From Roseateles sp. SL47 (GTDB lineage Bacteria > Pseudomonadota > Gammaproteobacteria > Burkholderiales > Burkholderiaceae_C), in the NCBI RefSeq assembly GCF_026625885.1, contig NZ_CP113068.1, positions 5,146,001 through 5,210,000 on the forward strand: 64,000 nucleotides of DNA, written 5' to 3'. Under the pieces are notes generated by a model. That model had not been told where the DNA came from, searched no databases, and worked only from the letters and a program-made list of their open reading frames with translations. Each line of letters starts with the position of its first letter. The stretch's first letter is position 1. Both the position numbers and the translations under genes were made by a program. Of this stretch, positions 7,228 through 16,137 are shown in pieces.

Positions 7228-8982
7228 TTATTTCTGGATCTGGTAGTCAGGAGAGGCCAGCAGCAGCAGCCAGCCGGCCTTGACGCGATTGAGCTTGCCC
7301 GCATCGTTGGTGGCGGCAATCGTGCCCACGGCGGTGGTGATGGTGGTCAGGGAGGCCTCCGACACCCCGCCCAGCAGCGTGGCCTGGCGCTGGACCAGGC
7401 TGGCCGCATCGGCGGCCAGGGCCAGGTCGGCGGTGTAGTCCGGCTTCATATCGCCAATGCCGCCGTTGACCAGGCTCTGCATGAAGTTCAGGTAACCGGC
7501 CACCGTGCTTTCGTTGCACAGCTGGAATTCGGGCGCGGTCACGTTGTTGGTGCCCAGTTGCGAGTTGGGCGGCACATACCCGGGCCGGAAGAAGTTGAAC
7601 ACCGAGCCGCTGCGCAGCGGGCTCTGGCCCAGCCGGCTGGAGGGGTTGCTGCAGTCGCCGATGGCCCAAAGGTCACCCGGGGAGGTGAAGCCCACGGTAC
7701 GCATCCACTGGATCATGCGCTGCACCGGTTCACGCAGCTTGCCGCCGCTGGGCGCGGTGGAGACGGTCCGGGCTTCGTTGTCCAGCAGGATGGCGCGGAT
7801 CACGGCGCGCATGTCACCACGCTCGCCCTTGCCGTTGTTGTCGAACACGGCGGCCACGCGCTGCACGTATGCGGGGCTGGGGTTGGAGGCCACCAGGCGC
7901 TGGATCAGCTGACGGCCGATGAACGGGCCGACGTTGGGATGCGCCACCAGGGTGTCCAGCGCCGTCTTCATGGCGGTGGGGCCGTCCGCCGATTCCGGGA
8001 TGGTCACGTCCAGCACCTGCTTGGCACCGGTGGAGAAGCGCGAGGCCGTGTGCACCATCGGCCGGTTCATGTAGCTGAAGTCGGTACCGTTGGCATTGGT
8101 GGTGTCGAAATCCCACCCAGTGAAGACGCGGGCCAGCGCGGTGATCTGGTCCATGGTGTAGGTGTCAACGGTCTTGCCGCCGCTGGTCTTGGCGGTGCCG
8201 TCCGCATTGAGCTGGTTCAAGCCGATGGTGAACAGCTGCATCACCTCGCGCGCATAGTTCTCATCCGGCTGACGGCCGGTTTTGGGATCTTCCTTGCGGT
8301 TGCCGCGCATGGCCAGGTAGACGCCCATGGCCGGCGAGAGGGTCACGCCTTCCAGCAGGTCGCGGAAGGTGCCAAAGCATTTGGCTTCCAGCATGTCCAC
8401 ATAACCGGCGGTGGCGAACTGGGGCCAGGCCACCGGGATGCCGTTCATCGACACCACGAAGATTTCCGACAGGGCCAGCACCACACGCTGGCGCAGTTGG
8501 TCCGGCGAGCTGATGAGCTTGCGCCAGAGCGTCGCGTCCATGCCGCTGAGGCTGTACTTGTAGCTCTCCGCGCCGTAACCCTTGGTGGTCAGCCAGTCGG
8601 TGTGGCTGGTGGTGCGGGCCGCGCTGAACTGCTGGTCCAGCCAGGCGCTGTAGCCCTTGGACTTCAGCGTGCTGACGTCGGCGTCGCTGGCCGAGAAACC
8701 GGCCTGTCCCAGGAAGCGAGCCGCATCCTCGTCGGTGTCGGGTTTGGCACTTTGGGGAACGGTGTTGGGGGTGTCGCCCGAGTCGGATTCGCTGCCACCG
8801 CCACAGGCGGCCAGGAGCGCGGCTGCAGCCGCAGCGGCGGTCAGGCTGCCGGGTTGCAGGAAGGTTTCACCCGAGGCCGAAGCGGCCATGGAAACCGCCT
8901 GCGTCGCCACGGGGGACGGGCCGCTGCTGAAGTCTTCGTCCAGGTCGTGCGCCAGAGCGCCGGGGGTTTCAGTGGTGAGCAT
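7228..8982 (-). CDS. DUF1800 domain-containing protein
   Basis: The 584-residue protein matches DUF1800 through its central part: ARFLGQAGFSASDADV, WRKLISSPDQLRQRVVLALSEIFVVS, ENYAREVMQLFTIGLNQLN, ARVFTGWDF and, near the end, FNFFRPGYVPP. The function is unknown. A lipobox-like LLAACGGG occurs at about residue 60, after a long acidic/neutral stretch with no basic n-region, so export may be by an unusual signal or the true start may differ. It is first in a two-gene unit with the DUF1501 gene. A sigma70-like promoter lies 66 bp upstream of the ATG. Confidence 0.88.
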   Translation of the reverse strand: MLTTETPGALAHDLDEDFSSGPSPVATQAVSMAASASGETFLQPGSLTAAAAAAALLAACGGGSESDSGDTPNTVPQSAKPDTDEDAARFLGQAGFSASDADVSTLKSKGYSAWLDQQFSAARTTSHTDWLTTKGYGAESYKYSLSGMDATLWRKLISSPDQLRQRVVLALSEIFVVSMNGIPVAWPQFATAGYVDMLEAKCFGTFRDLLEGVTLSPAMGVYLAMRGNRKEDPKTGRQPDENYAREVMQLFTIGLNQLNADGTAKTSGGKTVDTYTMDQITALARVFTGWDFDTTNANGTDFSYMNRPMVHTASRFSTGAKQVLDVTIPESADGPTAMKTALDTLVAHPNVGPFIGRQLIQRLVASNPSPAYVQRVAAVFDNNGKGERGDMRAVIRAILLDNEARTVSTAPSGGKLREPVQRMIQWMRTVGFTSPGDLWAIGDCSNPSSRLGQSPLRSGSVFNFFRPGYVPPNSQLGTNNVTAPEFQLCNESTVAGYLNFMQSLVNGGIGDMKPDYTADLALAADAASLVQRQATLLGGVSEASLTTITTAVGTIAATNDAGKLNRVKAGWLLLLASPDYQIQK

Positions 8983-9047
8983 CGCGACACATGGGCTTTT
9001 GTGGATGCCGCATGGTGTCGGGACTGCGCGTGTTTCGCAGCGCTATT

Positions 9048-9076
9048 TGTATAACAGGTGAATCGGGCGGAAACAA
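9048..9076 (-). promoter_or_regulatory. putative sigma70 promoter for DUF1800-DUF1501 unit
   Basis: On the minus strand a TTGTTT hexamer (9076-9071) and a TATACA hexamer (9053-9048) are separated by exactly 17 bp, in a locally AT-richer stretch 66 bp upstream of the DUF1800 start. The call rests on motif and spacing only. Confidence 0.4.
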
Positions 9077-9286
9077 ACCGGAAATATGTGATTTCTTCAC
9101 TGCGAGAAACCCGGCCTCAAAGCTACCGGGGCACACACCGACTCCCCCTCATTTTTCGCGTCGCCCCCCCCGAGCCGCAAGGCTTTCGAATCACCGCATT
9201 TCACAAGTTACAAGCACTTTCTGTCGAGCGGTAACCGGGCGGAAAGCAGGAAGGCAGCACAGCAGCGAACAGCAGCCAATCAGCAA

Positions 9287-9325
9287 AGAAAAAAGGCCCC
9301 AGCATCGATTCAAACGCTGAGGCCC
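9287..9325 (-). terminator. rho-independent terminator of the CoA-transferase operon
   Basis: Read on the minus strand, GGGCCTCAGC pairs with GCTGGGGCC across a 12-base loop and is followed by TTTTTTC. It lies about 20 bp downstream of the subunit B stop codon and serves that operon. Confidence 0.75.
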
Positions 9326-9347
9326 GATGTGCTTCCCGCTGGAGCGC

Positions 9348-9986
<639 letters not shown>

Positions 9987-9996
9987 AGGGGTCTCC

Positions 9997-10698
9997 TCAG
10001 GCGGCGGGGCGAATGGTGCGCTTCTCGATGCGCTTTTCCGGATGGGGGTTGTGCACGATGCGGTGCACATAGATGCCGGGCAGGTGGATGGCGTCCGGGT
10101 CCAGGTCACCCACGTTCACCACCTGCTCCACCTCCACCACCGTCAACTTGCCCGCCATGGCGCAGGCCGGGTTGAAGTTGCGCGCGGTGCGCCGGAAGAT
10201 CAGGTTGCCGCTCTTGTCGGCCACCTGCGCCTTGACCAGGGCCACGTCCGGATTGAGCGCACGCTCCATCACGTAGGCATGGCCGTCGAATTCACGGATT
10301 TCCTTGCCCTCGGCCACCAGCGTTCCCACACCGGTCCGGGTGAAGAAAGCCGGGATGCCGGCGCCACCCGCGCGCAGCTTTTCCGCCAGCGTGCCTTGCG
10401 GGGTGAATTCCAGTTCCAGTTCTCCGGCCAGGTATTGGCGTTCGAACTCCTTGTTCTCGCCGACATAGCTGGAGATCATCTTGCGGATCTGGCGGGTTTC
10501 CAGCAACTGGCCCAGGCCGAAGCCGTCCACGCCGGCATTGTTGGAAATGACGGTCAGGTCCTTCACGCCGCTGTCGCGCAGCGCCTGGATCAGGGCCTCC
10601 GGAATGCCGCACAGCCCAAAACCGCCCACGGCCATCAGTTGCCCGTCCCGGACGATGCCTTCCAGCGCCTGCGCAGCGCTGGGATACAGCTTGTTCAT
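9997..10698 (-). CDS. scoA: 3-oxoacid CoA-transferase, subunit A
   Basis: The 233-residue alpha subunit begins [20 protein letters not shown] and carries the [10 protein letters not shown] glycine-rich CoA-binding segment at about residues 25-34, then the usual [15 protein letters not shown] block. It forms a heteromer with the subunit B encoded 10 bp downstream. The ATG at 10698 has AGGAG seven bases upstream; a GTG directly before it would add one residue. The divergent PAS-LuxR gene and the dyad in the shared intergenic region suggest regulation by that protein. Confidence 0.9.
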   Translation of the reverse strand: MNKLYPSAAQALEGIVRDGQLMAVGGFGLCGIPEALIQALRDSGVKDLTVISNNAGVDGFGLGQLLETRQIRKMISSYVGENKEFERQYLAGELELEFTPQGTLAEKLRAGGAGIPAFFTRTGVGTLVAEGKEIREFDGHAYVMERALNPDVALVKAQVADKSGNLIFRRTARNFNPACAMAGKLTVVEVEQVVNVGDLDPDAIHLPGIYVHRIVHNPHPEKRIEKRTIRPAA

Positions 10699-10735
10699 CA
10701 CTTGTCTCCTATTGGGTCCACCGCTGAAAAGCGTA

Positions 10736-10766
10736 CTACGTAAGCGCTTAAGTAGCGGCTACGTAG
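10736..10766. promoter_or_regulatory. dyad operator between scoA and PAS-LuxR gene
   Basis: A 20-bp imperfect palindrome (10736-10755, ends CTAC/GTAG, centre AAGCGCTT, one mismatched pair) is followed three bases later by a perfect 8-bp palindrome ctacgtag (10759-10766) that repeats its left end. The 20-bp length matches binding sites of dimeric LuxR-type regulators. It sits in the 112-bp region between the divergent genes. Confidence 0.5.
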
Positions 10767-10810
10767 AATTGACTAAGCTCCCCACCGTCGCCTTGCCGCA
10801 GACCTGACGC

Positions 10811-11362
10811 ATGCCGCTGGATTACCGAACCGCATTTGACCAGGCCCCGATCGGCCTGGTGATCTCCGAAAACCGCCTGATTCAGGACTGCAACCAACAA
10901 TTGCTGACCATCTTCGGTGCCGAGCGGGATCAACTGATCGGGCACAGTTTTGCCCTGCTCTACCCCAGCCCGGTGGAATTCGAGCGCACCGGCGAACGCA
11001 TCATTGCCAGCCTGGATGCCAACGGCTATTACGCCGACGAGCGGGTGATGAAGCGGGTGGCCGGCCCGCGTGCCGGCGAATTGTTCTGGTGCCATGTCTC
11101 TGGCCGCGCCCTGGACCCGGCCCGCCCCCATGCCAGCGGCATCTGGAGCTTTGAAGATCTGTCCGCCCGCCGCCAGCTCAAGGCCGAGCTGACCCCGCGC
11201 GAGCGGGAAATTGCGGCGTTGCTGATCGAGGGATTGACCAGCAAGCTCATCGGCCGCAAGCTGGGCGTCAGCCCCCGGACGGTGGACGTCTACCGGGCCC
11301 GTTTGATGAAAAAGTATGGTGCTGCCAGCACGCCAGACCTCGTGCACCGGCTGCTGGTGTAG
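10811..11362 (+). CDS. PAS domain-containing LuxR-type regulator of CoA-transferase genes
   Basis: The 183-residue protein has an N-terminal PAS domain (about residues 5-115, FDQAPIGLVISENRLIQDCN at the start) and a LuxR-type helix-turn-helix (about 122-183, LTPREREIAALLIEGLTSKLIGRKLGVSPRTVDVY). This compact PAS-HTH architecture recurs next to CoA-transferase and aromatic degradation genes in betaproteobacteria. Divergent placement and the dyad in the shared intergenic region suggest it controls scoAB and perhaps itself. The ligand is unknown. No strong ribosome site is visible before the ATG. Confidence 0.82.
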   Translation: MPLDYRTAFDQAPIGLVISENRLIQDCNQQLLTIFGAERDQLIGHSFALLYPSPVEFERTGERIIASLDANGYYADERVMKRVAGPRAGELFWCHVSGRALDPARPHASGIWSFEDLSARRQLKAELTPREREIAALLIEGLTSKLIGRKLGVSPRTVDVYRARLMKKYGAASTPDLVHRLLV

Positions 11363-11557
11363 CGCGCGCGGCACGGTTTCAAACGTTGACAGATGCCCGC
11401 CAACCCCGATCAACACGGGGTTTCCACAAGACCTGGCCCCGGATGTGCGATTTCATCGTGCGTTTGCGGGGCAACCCGCAGGTGCAGAGGTGAATTCTCT
11501 TGCACAATACGCGGCGTCCGGTGACACGCCGGGCTTAACTTGCAAGAGTCCAATCGA

Positions 11558-11914
11558 ATGAACAAGACCGAACTGATCGAACACCTGGCTTCCAAGCACG
11601 AACTGACCAAGGCCGAAGCTGGCCGCATCCTGGAAACGCTGCTGGACGCCGTGGTCACTACGGTGAAGAAGGGTGGCCAAGTGTCCATCCCGGGCTTCGG
11701 CTCCTTCAAGCAGCACGCTCGTGCCGCCCGCACCGGCGTGAACCCCAGCACCGGCGACAAGATCAAGATCGCCGCCGCCAAGCTGCCCAAGTTCACCCCG
11801 GGCGCTGGCTTCAAGGCCGCCGTGGACCCGAAGGCTGCTGCCCGCAAGGCTGCCGCCAAGCCTGCAGCGAAGCCGGCCGCCAAGCCCGCAGCCAAGAAGG
11901 CCGCCAAGAAGTAA
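11558..11914 (+). CDS. HU family DNA-binding protein with lysine/alanine C-terminal tail
   Basis: The 118-residue protein contains a full HU/IHF fold (residues 1-90: MNKTELIEHLASKHELTKAEAG, then GFGSFKQHARAARTGVNP on the beta-arm) that bends DNA as a nucleoid protein. After residue 90 comes a tail of AAKPAAK-type repeats rich in lysine, alanine and proline, like histone H1 tails and those of some actinobacterial and betaproteobacterial HU proteins. It is monocistronic, with a strong terminator 48 bp downstream. An 8-bp inverted repeat, CTCTTGCA/TGCAAGAG (11497-11504 and 11541-11548), lies just upstream of the ATG. Confidence 0.93.
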   Translation: MNKTELIEHLASKHELTKAEAGRILETLLDAVVTTVKKGGQVSIPGFGSFKQHARAARTGVNPSTGDKIKIAAAKLPKFTPGAGFKAAVDPKAAARKAAAKPAAKPAAKPAAKKAAKK

Positions 11915-11961
11915 TTTCTCGGCAGCCCTCCTCTGCTGAAGACCCTTTGAGGTCTTCCCAC

Positions 11962-11991
11962 AAACCCGGCTTCGGCCGGGTTTGTTTTTTT
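11962..11991 (+). terminator. rho-independent terminator after HU gene
   Basis: AAACCCGGC and GCCGGGTTT pair around a TTCG tetraloop and are followed by GTTTTTTT. This is a textbook intrinsic terminator, ending 17 bp before the radical SAM start codon. Confidence 0.92.
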
Positions 11992-12008
11992 GCTTCTACA
12001 GTTGCTGC

Positions 12009-13973
12009 ATGTCCGCCTCGTCGCTTCGCGTGCTGTCGCTCATCCCGCCGATGACGCAGCTCAACACGCCCTACCCCTCCACCGCCTACCTCACCGGCTT
12101 TTTGCGCTCGCGCGGCCAGCACGCCACGCAGCGGGATCTGGCGCTGGGGCTGGTGCTTCGGCTGTTCTCTCGCGAAGGGCTGAAGCAGATCCTGGCGGCG
12201 GTGCAGGCCATCCCCGCACCGGACCGCGGACTGGCCTCCACCCATTTCGTGCAGGAGTTCGACCGGTACTTTTCCACGATTTCAGCCACCATGGCGTTTC
12301 TGCAGGGGCGAGACACCACGCTGGCCCACCGCATCAACACGCGCGGATTCCTGCCGGAGGGCGCCCGGTTCCAGTCGCTGGACGTGTATGTCTCGGAAGA
12401 AGGGGAAGACCCGCTCGCCTGGGCCTTTGGTGCGCTGGGGCTGCAGGACCGGGCCCGTCATCTGGCGACGCTGTATCTGAATGATCTCGCGGATGTGCTG
12501 CGGGAGTCGATTGACGCCCGGTTTGAATTCGTTCGTTATGCCGAGCAGTTGGCCACCAGCCAGCCGACCTTCGACCCCTTGCAGGAGGCCCTGCAGGCCG
12601 CCCCGAATCTGGTGGACCAGATGCTGGAGCAACTGACGCTGGAAGCGCTGGAAGCGGAACAGCCGGATGTGGTGCTGCTGTCGGTGCCCTTCCCCGGCGC
12701 CGTGTATGCGGCCTTGCGCATCGGCCAGACGATCAAGCGCGTACGCCCCGGCGTGCCGGTGGTGCTGGGCGGTGGTTTTGTGAATACCGAGCTGCGCGAG
12801 CTGACCGAGACGCGACTGTTCGATTACGTTGATTACGTCACCCTGGACGCCGGTGAGCGCCCGTTGCTGGCGCTGCTGGAGCATCTGGCCGGCCAGCGCG
12901 GGCCGCAGCGCCTGGTGCGGACCTTCGTCCGGCGTGCGGAGACGGAGGCGGCGGGGGATGGCGGGGATGGCGCTGCCGGGATGGGCGCCCGTCCGGGCAG
13001 CCAGGTCGTGCGATACATCAACTTTGCCGAGCCGGACGTGCCCTTCGAGGACGTGGGCACGCCCACCTGGGAGGGGCTGCCGCTGGGCAGCTATCTGTCG
13101 CTGCTGGACATGCTCAATCCGATGAACCGGCTGTGGAGCGACGGCCGCTGGAACAAGCTGACCGTGGCCCATGGCTGTTATTGGAAGAAGTGCAGCTTCT
13201 GCGACATCACGCTGGACTACATCTCGCGGTATGAAGCCGCGTCCGCCAAGACCCTGGTCGACCGGATTGAAGCCATCGTGCGCGAGACCGGCCAGACCGG
13301 TTTCCATTTCGTGGATGAGGCCGCGCCCCCCAAAGTGCTGCGCGCACTGGCGCAGGAACTGATCGACCGCGGTGTCTCCATCAGCTGGTGGGGCAATGTG
13401 CGCTTTGAAAAGACCTTCACGCCGGAGCTGTGCCAGTTGCTGGCCGACAGCGGCTGCATCGCCATCAGCGGTGGGCTGGAAGTGGCGTCGGACCGGCTGC
13501 TCAAGCTGATGCAGAAGGGGGTGTCGGTGGAGCAGGTGGCGCGGGTGACACGGGCCTTCACCGAATCCGGCATCCTGGTGCATGCCTATCTGATGTATGG
13601 GTTCCCGACGCAGACCGTGCAAGACACGGTGGATGCGCTGGAATATGTGCGCCAGTTGTTTGAAAACGGCTGCATCCAGAGCGGCTTCTTCCACCGCTTC
13701 GCCTGCACGGTGCATTCACCGGTGGGCAAGAACCCCGAGGCCTTCGGGGTGGAACTGCTGCCCTTGCCGCCGTCGCCGTTCGCCAAGAACGATGTGGGGT
13801 TTGTTGATCCCACCGGGACCGACCACGACGCGATGGGCGAGGCGCTGAAGAAGGCGCTCTACAACTTCATGCATGGCATCGGGCTGGAGCAGGATGTGCG
13901 CCGCTGGTTCAGCGTGCGGGTGCCCAAGCCGAAGGTGCCGCGCGATTTCATCGGGCAGGCCTTGAACGGCTGA
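12009..13973 (+). CDS. B12-binding-type radical SAM protein of unknown substrate
   Basis: The 654-residue protein starts SLRVLSLIPPMTQLNTPYPS, the usual opening of cobalamin-binding radical SAM enzymes. A Rossmann-like region (about 225-265, VVLLSVPFPGAVY...VPVVLGGGFVNTE) matches their B12-binding domain. The radical SAM core begins near residue 388 with GCYWKKCSFCD. The cysteine spacing is CX4CX2C, not the textbook CX3CX2C. Later blocks (FHFVDEAAPP, ISWWGNVRFEK, GCIAISGGLEVAS, HAYLMYGFPTQT) fit the core. No adjacent gene suggests the substrate. I chose the ATG at 12009; upstream codons would run into the terminator. Confidence 0.82.
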   Translation: MSASSLRVLSLIPPMTQLNTPYPSTAYLTGFLRSRGQHATQRDLALGLVLRLFSREGLKQILAAVQAIPAPDRGLASTHFVQEFDRYFSTISATMAFLQGRDTTLAHRINTRGFLPEGARFQSLDVYVSEEGEDPLAWAFGALGLQDRARHLATLYLNDLADVLRESIDARFEFVRYAEQLATSQPTFDPLQEALQAAPNLVDQMLEQLTLEALEAEQPDVVLLSVPFPGAVYAALRIGQTIKRVRPGVPVVLGGGFVNTELRELTETRLFDYVDYVTLDAGERPLLALLEHLAGQRGPQRLVRTFVRRAETEAAGDGGDGAAGMGARPGSQVVRYINFAEPDVPFEDVGTPTWEGLPLGSYLSLLDMLNPMNRLWSDGRWNKLTVAHGCYWKKCSFCDITLDYISRYEAASAKTLVDRIEAIVRETGQTGFHFVDEAAPPKVLRALAQELIDRGVSISWWGNVRFEKTFTPELCQLLADSGCIAISGGLEVASDRLLKLMQKGVSVEQVARVTRAFTESGILVHAYLMYGFPTQTVQDTVDALEYVRQLFENGCIQSGFFHRFACTVHSPVGKNPEAFGVELLPLPPSPFAKNDVGFVDPTGTDHDAMGEALKKALYNFMHGIGLEQDVRRWFSVRVPKPKVPRDFIGQALNG

Positions 13974-14042
13974 GGCGGGACGGCAACCACCCTCCCCCTC
14001 ATGGCGACATCAACGGCAGTCCGTAGATCCGGCCACCGCCGA

Positions 14043-14828
14043 TCAGGCCACCACCGACAGCGATGAGCCGCTGCTGTCGGACTCTTGACTGTTCATCAGC
14101 GACAGATAACCCTCGGCCAGGCGCTGCAGCATGGCCTCGGTCTTGGTGCTGCTGGAGGAATCGTCGTCCTTGGGCGGCGGTGGTGGCGGACGCTGTCCGG
14201 ACGCCCGGTCGGCCTCCATCGCGTCCTGCATCTTCTCCTTGAACGCGGACTGCTCGGCGCTGCTCAGGCTGCCGTCCCCATCGGTGTCGATGGCGGAGAA
14301 CAATTGCTTGACCTCGTCGGTGGCATCGCTGAGACCGAATTCATCGGCACTCACGCTGCCATCACCATCGGAGTCCAGCGAAGCAATCGGGTCTTGATCC
14401 GCACCCGGGGGGCCGTTGGGCGGGGGCTGCTCACTGGAGAGCGCCTGCTGCAAAGCCTGCAACTCTTCGGCGCTGACCGTACCGTCCTGGTTGGTGTCGA
14501 GCGCATCGATCAGCGCCTGGGACGTCGACGTCGTACTGCTGACGGTCGAGCTGTCGTCGTCATCGTCATCGCTGTCGTCATCGCTGCCGTCTGAGCTGCT
14601 GGCGGCAAACTGCTGGGTGCTCATGAACATCATGAGCTCGGGCGGAGGCCCTGGCGGCGGGCCCGGGGGCGGCCCTTCGGGCGCCTCCGACTCATCCGTC
14701 GTTTCGGTGGTGGATTCGCTGCTCAGCGTGAGCGTGGCACTCTCGGTCACGGAAGCGCCGTTGACCTTGAGATGCTGGCTGATACGCGTAGCACTCCAGC
14801 TGCTGCCCGTCGATGAAAGCACATTCAT
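14043..14828 (-). CDS. EF-hand calcium-binding protein with Pro-rich and poly-Asp linkers
   Basis: The 261-residue protein carries three clear EF-hand loops: DTNQDGTVSAEE, DSDGDGSVSADE and DTDGDGSLSSAE, each with the 12-position calcium ligand pattern. The hands lie between about residues 110 and 205. Linkers are unusual: a PPPGPPPGPPP run near residue 55, a poly-Asp/Ser run near 85 and a PPPPPPKDDDSSSS segment near 220. No signal peptide or membrane segment was seen, so the location is uncertain. The ATG at 14828 has AGGAG seven bases upstream. A hairpin CCCTGT/ACAGGG (14898-14914) lies in the upstream region. Confidence 0.78.
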   Translation of the reverse strand: MNVLSSTGSSWSATRISQHLKVNGASVTESATLTLSSESTTETTDESEAPEGPPPGPPPGPPPELMMFMSTQQFAASSSDGSDDDSDDDDDDSSTVSSTTSTSQALIDALDTNQDGTVSAEELQALQQALSSEQPPPNGPPGADQDPIASLDSDGDGSVSADEFGLSDATDEVKQLFSAIDTDGDGSLSSAEQSAFKEKMQDAMEADRASGQRPPPPPPKDDDSSSSTKTEAMLQRLAEGYLSLMNSQESDSSGSSLSVVA

Positions 14829-15122
14829 CTTGATGCTCCTTTCAGTGAACTGGAGGGACTCGGGCACCAACCGGTGTCAGCACCCACCGCCTCCAATCCC
14901 TGTATCGGACAGGGTTACTCCGGTATGAATGGCGGCTTTGTAGGCACTTCTTGTCAGGCTTGACACAATCACTGCGCCAAGACGTCAGGCCACTTGCATT
15001 CGGGCGAATGACAACCTGACCGCCTCGTGCTGGTGCAGTCAGGAGAATCCATCAGGGGAATCCATCAGGCGGATGGAGGCGCGATCACCGCTGGGTCAGG
15101 GCGACCGCGTGGACTCGACCGC

Positions 15123-15830
15123 TCAGCGCAGCGGCGGATCAAACAGGTAGCCAACGCCCCGCACGGTGCGGATCAGCGGCGAACTCGGGTCGTCATTGAG
15201 CTTCTGACGCAGGCGCGAGACCATCAAATCCACACTGCGCTCCAACGCCGTCACGCCGTCGCCACGCGCCAGGTGAAGCAGTTCCTGGCGCTGCAACACG
15301 CTGTGCGGCCGCTCCAGAAAGGCCCGCAGCAGCTTGTATTCGCTCTGGGACAGCACCACACAGAAGCCCCCGGGGCCGGAGAGCCGGCGTGTCATCGGTT
15401 CCAGCCGGAAGCGGCCGAACATCAGGACCTCGGCCGGATCCCCTTCACGCGGGCGCAGCAGCGACTTGATGCGGGCCTGCAGTTCTCGCGGCTCGCCATC
15501 CTTGGGGACCACCGCATCGGCGCCGCGCTCCAGCGCCAGCACGCGCTCCAGCGTGCTGTCGTGCTGGAGCAGCACGATCACCGGCAGCCGGGACCGCTGA
15601 CGCAGGCGGCCCAGTGCCGACCAGCCAGCCTCGCGTGCATCACTGGGGTCCAGCAGGCACAGGTCCACCGGCAGCAAGGGGATGCGGTCCAGCAAGGCGG
15701 GTTCGCTGCTGTCCGTCACGCGGTACCCCCAGGCCCGCAACAACGCGGCACAACGCAACCGGGCGTGGCTGTCCGGGTCCAACAGCAGCAGATGTGTGCC
15801 GGTGGCGGGATCGGGGAATAGAGAACTCAT
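15123..15830 (-). CDS. orphan OmpR-type response regulator with degenerate receiver
   Basis: The 235-residue protein has an N-terminal receiver-like domain (about 12-125) and a C-terminal winged helix of the OmpR/PhoB type (about 135-235, ending IRTVRGVGYLFDPPLR). The putative phosphoacceptor is Asp61 in DLCLLDPSD, with acidic residues Asp18/Asp20 and Lys110 in place. The conserved Thr/Ser of the switch is replaced by leucine (Leu88 in PVIVLLQHD), and the usual LPxxDG after the aspartate is missing. No histidine kinase gene adjoins it. A short inverted repeat TGTCGGC/GCCGACA (15831-15837, 15869-15875) directly precedes the start and could be autoregulatory. Confidence 0.8.
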   Translation of the reverse strand: MSSLFPDPATGTHLLLLDPDSHARLRCAALLRAWGYRVTDSSEPALLDRIPLLPVDLCLLDPSDAREAGWSALGRLRQRSRLPVIVLLQHDSTLERVLALERGADAVVPKDGEPRELQARIKSLLRPREGDPAEVLMFGRFRLEPMTRRLSGPGGFCVVLSQSEYKLLRAFLERPHSVLQRQELLHLARGDGVTALERSVDLMVSRLRQKLNDDPSSPLIRTVRGVGYLFDPPLR

Positions 15831-16137
15831 TGTCGGCTGGGCACAAGTGGTTACTGCGCCAAGACTATGCCGACAGAATTGTTTTTGGAGGCGGAACTAG
15901 GCCGTTCTCACAGTGCTTTTTACCCTCGCTTTACGAGAGTGATACATGACCGCGTATGCAGACAAAATCAAGCACCACTGAACCATTATTTCGGGCGATT
16001 GGCAGATTCTCTTAAGCATTTTTCGCCCTTTTGCGCTTTCCAGCTTTCACTTCGTGTTGCCAAGGGCCAGGCGTTTCGCCCACTCCATTTTTCCACGCCT
16101 TTCTTCCACTCCTTTTTTCCACGCCCGTTCTCTCGTC
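15831..16137. other. intergenic region before the hexamer array
   Basis: This stretch is less GC-rich than its surroundings and increasingly pyrimidine-rich toward its right end (cttcttccactccttttttcc). No start codon with a coding-looking frame was found on either strand. It may hold the promoter of the response regulator gene at its left end. Confidence 0.5.

Noticed and set aside
5581..9054. A 1157-codon open frame on the plus strand opposite the DUF1501 and DUF1800 genes
   Set aside because: It is antisense to two recognisable families, is His/Gly/Gln-rich without any domain, and is a usual by-product of high-GC third positions.
12282..13715. A 477-codon minus-strand frame inside the radical SAM gene
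   Set aside because: It is antisense to a strong radical SAM gene and is rich in His, Gln and Arg without known motifs.
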